64,000 nt of DNA, taken from positions 1-64,000 of the forward strand of contig JALVUF010000062.1 in assembly GCA_027023805.1 (NCBI GenBank), read 5' to 3'. The notes under the pieces were generated by a model that saw only the letters and a program-made list of their open reading frames with translations, did no database searches and was not told where the DNA came from. This document shows positions 20,122 through 27,989 of this stretch, piece after piece. A program made the translations under genes and the position numbers. The stretch comes from Helicobacteraceae bacterium. Lineage in GTDB: Bacteria; Campylobacterota; Campylobacteria; Campylobacterales; Sulfurimonadaceae. Within the stretch, counting starts at the first letter, position 1. Each line of letters begins with the position of its first letter.

Positions 20122-20450
20122 GTCGTTTTGCTCTAATAAAAGAGCATAAAGAGTTTCAATATATTTACAAAAGGGGCAAGCGGATCCATTTTATTGGATT
20201 TCTCCTCTTTTATCTTCATAAAAAACATACCCTTAAAGTCGGTTTTACTGCATCAAAAAAAGTTGGAGGAGCTGTTATTAGAAATCGCCTCAAGCGAAGA
20301 ATGAGAGCGCTTTTTTATCAATATTCAGAATCACTTCAAGACGGATATTATGTTTTAGTGGCAAAGAGTGAACTAAAAGATATAGATTTTACTAAATTGG
20401 AAGCTAATTTTACAGCAATATCAAGAAAAGTCGGTTTGGTAAAAAAATGA
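20109..20450 (+). CDS. rnpA: Ribonuclease P protein component with a non-standard start
   Basis: Protein subunit of RNase P, which matures tRNA 5' ends. The frame ending at TGA 20448-20450 reads [16 protein letters not shown], then [26 protein letters not shown], the RNR signature of RnpA, and [12 protein letters not shown]. The frame has an upstream stop at 20103-20105 and no ATG, GTG or TTG before the internal ATG in KRRMRAL, which would delete the core. I propose ATT at 20109, because AAAGGG (20095-20100) is eight bases before it; ATA at 20118 is the alternative. It overlaps rpmH by 13 bases and yidD by four (ATGA). Identity is firm; the start is not. Confidence 0.85.
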   Translation: MDCIGRFALIKEHKEFQYIYKRGKRIHFIGFLLFYLHKKHTLKVGFTASKKVGGAVIRNRLKRRMRALFYQYSESLQDGYYVLVAKSELKDIDFTKLEANFTAISRKVGLVKK

Positions 20451-20791
20451 TTCGTAATTTTTTACTTTCTGTTTTAGCTCTTTATCAACGCTTTTTTACT
20501 CTGCTAGGCTTTGGAAGCTGTAGATTTTATCCTACATGTAGCGAATATGCTAAGTGGGAATTTGAAAATAATTCACTTTCAAGTGCTTTTTATCACTCTT
20601 TTACTAGAATACTGCGTTGTAATCAATTTTTTGAGGGCGGTATTGAATATCCAGTCTTAAACAATCTGAACCTTTGTCCTAAAAAGATGGATATTTGTCT
20701 AATTAAATATTGGCTGGTACCAAACAAGAAGAATCGTTATTATATAATTAAAAATTTTAAGTATAAAGGCAAAAAGTGTTTGAAAAATTAA
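20447..20791 (+). CDS. yidD: Membrane protein insertion efficiency factor YidD
   Basis: A small protein (114 residues) encoded between rnpA and yidC in most bacteria and thought to assist YidC-dependent membrane insertion. It shows the family core LALYQRFFTLLGFGSCRFYPTCSEYAKWEFE and RILRCNQFFEGGIEYP. The start codon overlaps the rnpA stop (ATGA) and the end overlaps yidC by 16 bases, so it is translationally coupled on both sides. Confidence 0.93.
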   Translation: MIRNFLLSVLALYQRFFTLLGFGSCRFYPTCSEYAKWEFENNSLSSAFYHSFTRILRCNQFFEGGIEYPVLNNLNLCPKKMDICLIKYWLVPNKKNRYYIIKNFKYKGKKCLKN

Positions 20792-22371
20792 CGTCAAATC
20801 AAAGATTAATCCTGGCTGTAGCAATTTCATTTGTTTTTTTTATTGGTTATGGTTATTTGTTTCCTTATAAAGCAACAAAAACCGTACATAACACCGCTAA
20901 ACAAAGCCTGCAAACGAAACATACGAGTTTATTTTCTGAAGCTAAAGCGTTAGCTACAAACAGCGGTTTAAAAAAAGTACATGTAACTCCAAGCAAATCT
21001 GATACCTTAGTGGTCGTAAAATCAAAAAGATATATACTAAAAATCGATACACTAGGGCGAATATCTTCGATGGTTTTACTGGCTAAAAAGTATATCACTA
21101 AAAAAGGCAATCCGACTCAATTAATAGAACAAAATGGCGAAAAACCTTTGGTAATACGTTTTGATAATGCGGCTTTAAATAAACAGGCAGCAAAAATTGC
21201 ATATGAAGCCACAGCGCATGAGATTGATGTAAAAAATGGAGCAAAATCGGTTACGCTTATTCAACAGTTACCATCTTTGACGGTCACAAAAAAGATAACC
21301 TTTTATAGTAACGGACATTATAGTGTTGATGTTGCTTTATCAAAAGATATAAAATACTCTATCGGTCTTGGACAGCGTCCGATGGTAAAAGCTAAAATGA
21401 TGACCGTAGAGGGCACCATGATATATTACGGTGACGGTAAGAATAAAATTTTTGAGGATGGCGATGCTAAAGTTAAACATATTTTTCACGATGTTCATTT
21501 TGTATCGGCATTTGACCAATATTTTGGCGACATTTTTTATAATATCAAAAAAAATGCAATTGTTACCGTTGTACCGGGAGTAAAAAATAATCCACTAGTT
21601 TATATAAGTGGTTCAAAAAAAATGCAACTACAAGGGTATTTAGGTCCTAAAAACTATGAAACTCTAAAATCTTTAAATCCGCTTCTTGTAAATACTATAG
21701 AGTATGGATGGTTTACTTTTGCAGCACGTCCTTTATTTTTAGTGCTTGCATGGCTTTATTCTATCTTTGGCAACTGGGGATGGGCGATTGTAGCTCTTAC
21801 TGTTTTAGTCCGTCTTGTATTGTATCCGCTAACATATAAAGGGATGGTTTCAATGCAAAAAATGAAACTGGTAGCCCCAAAAGTAAAAGCGTTACAAGCG
21901 AAATATAAAGGAGATGCTCAAAGGGTTAACGCAGCTGTAATGCAGGAGTATAAAAAACATGGAGTAAACCCTCTTGGGGGTTGTTTGCCTATGGTTTTAC
22001 AGATACCGATATTTTATGCCATGTATAGACTAATATTTAACACGCCTGAACTTCAGGGAGCTCCTTGGATTTTGTGGGTGCATAACTTAGGGCAGATGGA
22101 TCATTTTTATATTTTGCCGATTTTGATGGGCGCTACAATGTTTTTTCAGCAACATATTACACCAAATAATTTTACAGATCCGCTTCAGGCAAAAGTATTT
22201 AAATATATACCGGTAATTTTTACATTTTTCTTCATAACTTTTCCTGCTGGATTGGTGCTTTACTGGTTAACAAACAATCTTGCATCTATCGCTCAACAAT
22301 ATATGGTAAATAGAAAGTTTGCAACTTTTAAGCAACCTGATGATGAGAAGTCTGTGGAGAAACTAAAATGA
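20776..22371 (+). CDS. yidC: Membrane protein insertase YidC
   Basis: Inner-membrane insertase of 531 residues, working with or without SecYEG. It has an N-terminal membrane anchor (LILAVAISFVFFIGYGYLFPY), a large periplasmic domain (about 30-315) and the conserved five-helix core (LVLAWLYSIFGNWGWAIVALTVLVRLVLYPLTYKGM) with the conserved positively charged residue in VRLVLYP. The start is GTG at 20776, preceded by AAAGG and located inside yidD. Confidence 0.97.
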   Translation: MFEKLTSNQRLILAVAISFVFFIGYGYLFPYKATKTVHNTAKQSLQTKHTSLFSEAKALATNSGLKKVHVTPSKSDTLVVVKSKRYILKIDTLGRISSMVLLAKKYITKKGNPTQLIEQNGEKPLVIRFDNAALNKQAAKIAYEATAHEIDVKNGAKSVTLIQQLPSLTVTKKITFYSNGHYSVDVALSKDIKYSIGLGQRPMVKAKMMTVEGTMIYYGDGKNKIFEDGDAKVKHIFHDVHFVSAFDQYFGDIFYNIKKNAIVTVVPGVKNNPLVYISGSKKMQLQGYLGPKNYETLKSLNPLLVNTIEYGWFTFAARPLFLVLAWLYSIFGNWGWAIVALTVLVRLVLYPLTYKGMVSMQKMKLVAPKVKALQAKYKGDAQRVNAAVMQEYKKHGVNPLGGCLPMVLQIPIFYAMYRLIFNTPELQGAPWILWVHNLGQMDHFYILPILMGATMFFQQHITPNNFTDPLQAKVFKYIPVIFTFFFITFPAGLVLYWLTNNLASIAQQYMVNRKFATFKQPDDEKSVEKLK

Positions 22372-23285
22372 TTAAAATTGAAGCTAAATCACTAGAAGAT
22401 GCTTATCAAGAAGCAACTGCACATTTTAAATGCTCCTTAACCGAGGTTACGGTAGAAGTCATACAATATCCAAGCCGAGGGATTTTCGGTTTATTTAAAA
22501 AGCCGGTAATTATTATAGCGTCTAAAAAAGAGCCAGCAAGAGAAGAAGAGGCAAAGCAAGAGCACCCCGAACAGGAGCCAAAAAGACAAGAGCAGCCAAA
22601 GCAAAACAAGCCAGAGCAAGAAGATCCAGAGCAAAAAGAGCCTAAAAGATTGGTATCTAAAAAGGAGATAAAAGCAAAAGCATCCGATACTCACAAAGAG
22701 CATTTCACAGACACTATCTTACCTGTCTCTTTTGTTAGCGGACAAGATGATGACTTGGATGATGATTTGGGTGAGCTTTATCTGACACCTCAAGATGATG
22801 AACCTGATGATGAGCTGCGCTATAAGCAGGTGGCAGTTATTATTAAAAAGGAGATCAACAGCCTTTTTTCTAAAATTTGTTTTGATATTGGACCAGTTGA
22901 AGTTAGAATGTACAATGAAGACACTTTGCTAGTAGAATTTAACGGCGAAGATGCTGCACTTCTTATAGGAAAAGAGGGGTATAGGTATAAAGCACTCTCA
23001 TATATGATATTTAACTGGATAAATTCAAAATATCAGCTCCAACTTCGCTTAGAAATAGCAGAATTTTTAACTAATCAAGAAGATGCGGTCTCAAGGTATT
23101 TGTCAGGTGTTTGTGCCATAATAGACAAGCAAGGGCATGCTCAGACAAAAATACTAGACGGCGTATTGATTCAAATCGCGCTAAAGCAGTTGCGTCTTAG
23201 CTATCCAGATAAATATATATCCGTTCGTACTACTCGTGATAATCTAAAATTTATTGTTATAAATGACTATCATAGTCAATATTGA
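22368..23285 (+). CDS. jag: Jag/KhpB RNA-binding protein with degenerate R3H
   Basis: RNA-binding protein of 305 residues next to yidC, as in many bacteria. It has a Jag_N domain (1-50, EAKSLEDAYQEATAHF ... GIFGLFKK), an acidic and proline/glutamine-rich linker (about 55-100) and a KH domain with the GKEGYRYKAL loop (about 205-245). The C-terminal region is where R3H should be, but the RxxxH signature is not visible (QIALKQLRLSYPDKYISVRT). It overlaps yidC by four bases. In Gram-positives KhpB acts with KhpA in RNA control and cell division; its role here is inferred only. Confidence 0.85.
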   Translation: MIKIEAKSLEDAYQEATAHFKCSLTEVTVEVIQYPSRGIFGLFKKPVIIIASKKEPAREEEAKQEHPEQEPKRQEQPKQNKPEQEDPEQKEPKRLVSKKEIKAKASDTHKEHFTDTILPVSFVSGQDDDLDDDLGELYLTPQDDEPDDELRYKQVAVIIKKEINSLFSKICFDIGPVEVRMYNEDTLLVEFNGEDAALLIGKEGYRYKALSYMIFNWINSKYQLQLRLEIAEFLTNQEDAVSRYLSGVCAIIDKQGHAQTKILDGVLIQIALKQLRLSYPDKYISVRTTRDNLKFIVINDYHSQY

Positions 23286-23291
23286 CATGTT

Positions 23292-24635
23292 ATGAATGAA
23301 ACGATATGTGCCGTTGCCACTGCACACGGAGTAGGCTCTGTGTCTATCATTCGCATAAGTGGCATCAACTCTTTAGATATTGCAAAAAAATTATCACATG
23401 CAGACACTTTTGCTCCAAGATATGCTACTTTACTACCTGTTTATGCAGCTGATAACAGCATTATAGATGAAGCTATTTTTTTATATTTTAAAGCACCGCA
23501 CAGCTTTACCGGTGAAGATATTGTCGAAGTGCAGTGCCATGGAGGTTTTATAGTAGCCCAGCTTGTTTTAAAAACCGTGTTGGGCTATGATGCTCGCTTA
23601 GCTAACCCGGGCGAATTTAGCAAGCGCGCATTTTTAAATAATAAAATTGATCTAAGTAAAGCAGAGGCTATTGCGGCGTTAATAGAAGCAAAAAGCGATG
23701 ATGCCGTAAAAATTTTAGCTACACAATTAAGAGGCTCACTTGGGAGATATGTTGATAATATACGAGATGAGCTGCTATACGTTTTAGCATATTCTGAGGT
23801 AAGCATAGATTACGCGGAAGAGGATTTGCCAAAAGATTTGATAGAGCAGATGATATCTAAACTAAACGCCCTACATGCAAGTTTAGCCGACACTCTGCAG
23901 GCGAGTAAATCAAGAGAAGGTCTTATGCAGGGCTTTAAAGTATCCATTGTCGGTCGTCCAAATGTGGGTAAAAGCTCACTTCTTAATATGCTTTTAAATT
24001 ATAATCGTGCAATTGTCAGCGAGATAGCGGGGACTACCCGTGATACTATTGAAGAGTCGGTCAAAATCGGTACACATCTTGTTCGTATCATAGATACCGC
24101 AGGTATTAGAGAGGCAGATGATGAAATAGAGCGCATCGGCATAGAGCGCTCTATTGAGGCGATAGATAAGAGTGATATCGTTATCGCCTTGTTTGATAAT
24201 TCCAGAGCTTTTGATGATGAAGATGTACAGATACTGCGTATCTTAAAGCAGTATAAAACAAAAAAAGAGATAATCGCTATTTTGAATAAGATAGATCTTG
24301 ATAACCATTTTGACCTAAGTAAATTATCCGAGTTTGATTATATAAAGCAAAATTCTAAAGAAAATGCAAGAAAACTAATAGATAAGCTGCAAGCGATACT
24401 AGATAAAAATAATTTCTCAGATGAGACTATGCTTGTTTCTTTACGTCAGATTGAGGCTGTATCAAAAGCAATGCAGGCAATTACAGATGCCAAAGGGCAT
24501 TTACTTGATCAAGAGTTGGAAATCTTTTCATTCTGCATTACCGAAGCCATTCATGCTATAAGCTCAATTACTAAGGCATTTGAAAACGATGAGATGCTTG
24601 ATAAGATGTTTGGCAGTTTTTGTCTTGGAAAATAG
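23292..24635 (+). CDS. mnmE: tRNA modification GTPase MnmE
   Basis: With MnmG it makes the cmnm5 modification at wobble U34 of certain tRNAs. All parts are present: an N-terminal folate-binding domain (ETICAVATAHGVGSVSIIRISG), a helical domain, an embedded G domain (GRPNVGKSSLLNMLL, IAGTTRDTIEE, DTAGIRE, NKID) and the C-terminal catalytic cysteine in FGSFCLGK. The 447-residue length is normal. Stop of mnmE and start of ruvX are directly adjacent. Confidence 0.97.
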   Translation: MNETICAVATAHGVGSVSIIRISGINSLDIAKKLSHADTFAPRYATLLPVYAADNSIIDEAIFLYFKAPHSFTGEDIVEVQCHGGFIVAQLVLKTVLGYDARLANPGEFSKRAFLNNKIDLSKAEAIAALIEAKSDDAVKILATQLRGSLGRYVDNIRDELLYVLAYSEVSIDYAEEDLPKDLIEQMISKLNALHASLADTLQASKSREGLMQGFKVSIVGRPNVGKSSLLNMLLNYNRAIVSEIAGTTRDTIEESVKIGTHLVRIIDTAGIREADDEIERIGIERSIEAIDKSDIVIALFDNSRAFDDEDVQILRILKQYKTKKEIIAILNKIDLDNHFDLSKLSEFDYIKQNSKENARKLIDKLQAILDKNNFSDETMLVSLRQIEAVSKAMQAITDAKGHLLDQELEIFSFCITEAIHAISSITKAFENDEMLDKMFGSFCLGK

Positions 24636-25028
24636 ATGAAGTATATAGCGATAGATCTTGGCTTAAGGCGCATAGGTGTTGCGTGTTGCGTATCTAAAGA
24701 CTTAGTAATTCCTCTTGATGCCATACAAAGAAAAAATAGAAATCAAGCTGCCGGGGAGGTTGATGATATTCTTAAGAAGTACGGAGCAGATATTTTGGTT
24801 GTAGGCATACCAATGGGAGGAAGCGCGCAAGAGGAGATGCAAAGACGGGTGAATCATTTTGTATCGCTGTTAAGCTTTAAAGGTAATGTTATTTTGCAAG
24901 ATGAAAGCGGTACATCTGTTGAAGCAAAAGAGATACTAAAAGGCAAGATAAAGCAAAAGCGAGACGGCAGGATAGATTCCATCTCGGCTCAGATTATATT
25001 ACAAAGATTTTTGCAGACTGTTTTGTAA
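24636..25028 (+). CDS. ruvX: Putative Holliday junction resolvase YqgF/RuvX
   Basis: RNase H-like fold nuclease of 130 residues that has been linked to pre-16S rRNA processing and recombination. It opens with YIAIDLGLRRIGVACC, has the middle acidic residue in LQDESGTSVEA and the last in DGRIDSISAQIIL, as the family requires. It starts on the base after the mnmE stop, so it is read from the same transcript. Confidence 0.9.
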   Translation: MKYIAIDLGLRRIGVACCVSKDLVIPLDAIQRKNRNQAAGEVDDILKKYGADILVVGIPMGGSAQEEMQRRVNHFVSLLSFKGNVILQDESGTSVEAKEILKGKIKQKRDGRIDSISAQIILQRFLQTVL

Positions 25029-25075
25029 AATTGATATGCTTTTTTATTTATATATCTTTATAAGAGTTTACGTGA

Positions 25076-25081
25076 TATAAT
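25076..25081 (+). promoter_or_regulatory. -10 box TATAAT before the DUF2018-argH run
   Basis: TATAAT lies about 27 bases before the DUF2018 start in the 74-bp gap after ruvX. It may start the long plus-strand transcript that runs to osmC. Confidence 0.55.
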
Positions 25082-25102
25082 TATCAAAAAAATGGATTAA
25101 TG

Positions 25103-25381
25103 ATGTATAATATCTTTGAGGATGAAGATGATATTTTTATGGGTTCTCCTAGAAGTAAGTTTTTAGATATAGTTTTTAATGCCAATCGTGGTTTAGTAGA
25201 ATCTGAGCTTGAGCGGTTAATCGAGAGATTAGCTATTTTGGAGTTGATGCAACAAGAAGATCCTGAGCTTATTGATAAAAAGTTGTTAGAGTATCGGTTT
25301 AAAAATCAAGATGATGTTGATACTAAAATGAAGAGCTTATTTATAGAATCTATGGGCAATATTTTAACCCAAAACGAATAA
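25103..25381 (+). CDS. DUF2018 family protein (HP0242-like)
   Basis: A 92-residue acidic helical protein. The pattern YNIFEDEDDIFMGSPRSKF ... LIERLAILELM ... MGNILTQNE matches DUF2018, a family restricted to Campylobacterota; the Helicobacter member HP0242 is known to fold as an intertwined (knotted) dimer. Its function is unknown. Two ATGs are possible (25100 and 25103); GGA at 25094-25096 favours the second. It is followed three bases later by a secreted hypothetical protein. Confidence 0.82.
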   Translation: MYNIFEDEDDIFMGSPRSKFLDIVFNANRGLVESELERLIERLAILELMQQEDPELIDKKLLEYRFKNQDDVDTKMKSLFIESMGNILTQNE

Positions 25382-25384
25382 TAC

Positions 25385-25798
25385 ATGTATTCTTTTCTAT
25401 CAATTTTTATTATGTTAATACTGCTTGGAGGTCGTTTAGATGCCCAGATGTATAAATTTAAATATAAATTTGAGTTAAAAAAGAATCAGACTCAGGAAAT
25501 TGTTGTAAAATATGCCTCTTTTAAACATTTGTTAAGATTAAGATGGACGCTTTTTAAAGGTCATAGGATAGTTTTGTTTATGACATATCGCAAAAAGAGC
25601 AACCAATATCTTTTAAGAGATGATGACTATAATCAAAATAGCATAAAATTAGATCTAAGTAATGTAGCCGTGGGCTATAATGTTTTACCATATATAATTT
25701 TACAGTTTAAAAAGTTTAATGAGATGACGCATAAGGCTATATTTTTCTTTTATCTATTTGATAAAACCGATATGGTTAGATTGAAGTTTGTAAAATAA
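25385..25798 (+). CDS. Hypothetical secreted protein
   Basis: A 137-residue protein I do not recognise. It has a signal peptide (FLSIFIMLILLGGRLDAQ) and a predicted beta-rich mature part rich in lysine, phenylalanine and tyrosine, ending in DMVRLKFVK. It contains no cysteine in the mature part. It sits three bases after the DUF2018 gene and 15 before the polyprenyl synthase gene, so it is probably in the same transcript and exported to the periplasm. Confidence 0.65.
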   Translation: MYSFLSIFIMLILLGGRLDAQMYKFKYKFELKKNQTQEIVVKYASFKHLLRLRWTLFKGHRIVLFMTYRKKSNQYLLRDDDYNQNSIKLDLSNVAVGYNVLPYIILQFKKFNEMTHKAIFFFYLFDKTDMVRLKFVK

Positions 25799-25813
25799 GG
25801 AAGCAAAAGCGAT

Positions 25814-26704
25814 ATGATCGAACAAGTTGATAAAGAGATAAACAAATTAGTCAAAGAGATTAATTATGAAGAGATAAACCATCATCTACCCGTCTTGATG
25901 GGCGGTAAACGTCTGCGCGCTAAACTTATATTAACTATCGCTAAAGACAATCCGCACGCACCCTTGCTTGGCGCAATTGTCGAAATGATACACTCTGCCA
26001 GCTTGTTGCACGATGATGTTATAGATGAAGCAACTATTAGACGCGGCAGGAGTTGTGTAAATGCAACCGATGGAAGTAAAAAGGCAATCATGTTAGGGGA
26101 TATATTGTATGCTAAAGCTTTTTCTTCGCTGACATTTTTTTCACATGAGATTGCTTATACATTGTCATCAGCCGTTGTTTTATTGTCTGTTGGTGAGATG
26201 ATGGATGTAGAACTTGCAAAATCTTTTAACGATAATGAACAGAAATATCTTGAGATGCTTTATCTTAAAACAGCCTCGCTTATTGAAGCGTCAACTGCTT
26301 CAGCTGCTTTACTAATGGGTGATGATAAAGATGCTTACGGATTATATGGAAAAAACCTTGGACTTTCTTTTCAGATTATCGATGATATTTTAGATATTAC
26401 ATCTGATGAAAAAACATTGGGTAAGCCGGTTATGAGTGATTTTAAAGAGGGTAAGTGTACTTTACCTTATATATATCTGTATAAAGCTTTGGATGATAAG
26501 GCAAAAGAGCGCTTAAAATCATTACATGCAAAAGAGTTAAGCCCTGATGAGTCGTTGTGGATTTTAAATGCTATGAAAAAACATCATGCTATTGATAAGT
26601 CGTTTGAGTTGGCAAAGCGTCTGACAAAAGAAGCCGGCGAAGCGGTTTTTGATAATGTGGAACTAATCAACATTTTAGATAAAATGATACAAAGAAGCTA
26701 TTGA
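25814..26704 (+). CDS. Polyprenyl diphosphate synthase
   Basis: Trans-isoprenyl diphosphate synthase of 296 residues, condensing isopentenyl diphosphate with allylic substrates. The two aspartate-rich motifs are DDVIDEATIRRGR and DDILD, and the N-terminal GGKRLRAKL is also present. Position five residues before the first motif is in the stretch SASLLHDD, with small residues that suggest a long product (octaprenyl type, for menaquinone), but chain length is inference. It overlaps hemA by one base. Confidence 0.88.
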   Translation: MIEQVDKEINKLVKEINYEEINHHLPVLMGGKRLRAKLILTIAKDNPHAPLLGAIVEMIHSASLLHDDVIDEATIRRGRSCVNATDGSKKAIMLGDILYAKAFSSLTFFSHEIAYTLSSAVVLLSVGEMMDVELAKSFNDNEQKYLEMLYLKTASLIEASTASAALLMGDDKDAYGLYGKNLGLSFQIIDDILDITSDEKTLGKPVMSDFKEGKCTLPYIYLYKALDDKAKERLKSLHAKELSPDESLWILNAMKKHHAIDKSFELAKRLTKEAGEAVFDNVELINILDKMIQRSY

Positions 26705-27987
26705 TGCATTATTTAATTATTAGTTTTAGTTATAAAAATTCGGCTATTGGCATAAGAGAGAAATTATCGTTTTCACAAGAAGAACAATTAGACTGTCTTG
26801 AGAAACTAAATAGCTCCTCAAGTGTTAATGAAAGTATTTTGATATCTACATGTAATCGTATGGAAATTTTTGTCAGTTGCAGCAGCATTATGTCCGCAAC
26901 CCAGCATATCTTTATGCTTATAAATAAAAGAACCAATATAGCGATCGAGGAACTAGAAGGCAGAGCCGATATATTTGATGATCAAGGAGCTATTCACCAT
27001 CTCTTTAGTGTTGCTTCCTCTTTAGATTCTTTGATTGTGGGTGAGACACAAATCACAGGTCAGCTCAAAGATGCATTTAGAACATCTTTTGATTACGGGA
27101 TGTGCGGGCAAAAACTCTCACGTGCTATGCACTTTGCTTTTAAATGTGCCGCTGAGGTGCGAAACGGTACCAATATATCCGTTAGGCCTGTATCTATTGC
27201 CAGCGTGGCGGTTGCAACTTTGCAAAATGCATTACCCAAACTATATGGCAAAAAGGCTTTAGTTGTCGGAGTAGGGGAGATGTCTGAGATCACCATTAAG
27301 CATCTAATAGCGCATAATGTTAAAGTTTATCTCACAAACAGAACTTATGAGCATGCAATAAAATTGGCATCTAGGTATGAGATAGAGGTTATAGAGTTTG
27401 AGCATTTTTTATCCGTATTTAATGATTTTGAGATTATATTCACTGCTACATCATCTTCTGAAGCGTTAATTACCGATAAAGATATCAAGGAGTGTCCATA
27501 TAAGCGTTTTTGGTTTGACATGGCTGTTCCAAGAGATATAAATTGTCAAAAATTGAAAAACATACGACTCTTTCATATTGATGATTTGAAATCTATTGTA
27601 GATAATAATATTCATAAGCGTGAGGATGAAGCACAAGTGTCTTATAGGATAATCGGTCGCAAGACTATGGAATTTTATGAATGGCTGAAGACATTATCTA
27701 TAGAACCTATCATTAAACATCTTTACTTAAAAGCTGAATATGCAGCAGTAGCAGAGACATCACGCGTTATAGATAAAAAATATATCCCAAAAGAGTACCG
27801 ACGAGAACTTTTGAAGATGAATAGGCAAGTGTTAAAAAGATTTTTGCATGACTTTACATGTAGGCTTCGAGAAATTTCTTATCAAAGCGATGCCGATACT
27901 ATTATTGAGTCTATGAAATATCTATTAAATGAAGATGATGCGGTACTTTTAAATGAGTATAAATGTGAACATATGTTAAAAGGTTAA
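26704..27987 (+). CDS. hemA: Glutamyl-tRNA reductase
   Basis: First enzyme of the C5 route to haem: reduces glutamyl-tRNA(Glu) to glutamate-1-semialdehyde. The catalytic cysteine is in LISTCNRMEIF, followed by SSLDSLIVGETQITGQLK and an NADPH-binding domain (KKALVVGVGEMSEITIKHL). The track begins at TTG 26701, but ATG 26704 (TGATG with the previous stop) gives the usual start HYLIISFSYKN. hemC lies four genes downstream in the same run. Confidence 0.96.
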   Translation: MHYLIISFSYKNSAIGIREKLSFSQEEQLDCLEKLNSSSSVNESILISTCNRMEIFVSCSSIMSATQHIFMLINKRTNIAIEELEGRADIFDDQGAIHHLFSVASSLDSLIVGETQITGQLKDAFRTSFDYGMCGQKLSRAMHFAFKCAAEVRNGTNISVRPVSIASVAVATLQNALPKLYGKKALVVGVGEMSEITIKHLIAHNVKVYLTNRTYEHAIKLASRYEIEVIEFEHFLSVFNDFEIIFTATSSSEALITDKDIKECPYKRFWFDMAVPRDINCQKLKNIRLFHIDDLKSIVDNNIHKREDEAQVSYRIIGRKTMEFYEWLKTLSIEPIIKHLYLKAEYAAVAETSRVIDKKYIPKEYRRELLKMNRQVLKRFLHDFTCRLREISYQSDADTIIESMKYLLNEDDAVLLNEYKCEHMLKG

Positions 27988-27989
27988 TG

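Noticed and set aside
22491-22703. Minus-strand ORF rich in leucine and phenylalanine over jag (70 residues), like a membrane protein.
   Set aside because: It is the reverse reading of the jag E/K/Q-rich linker; the hydrophobic look is a by-product of that composition.
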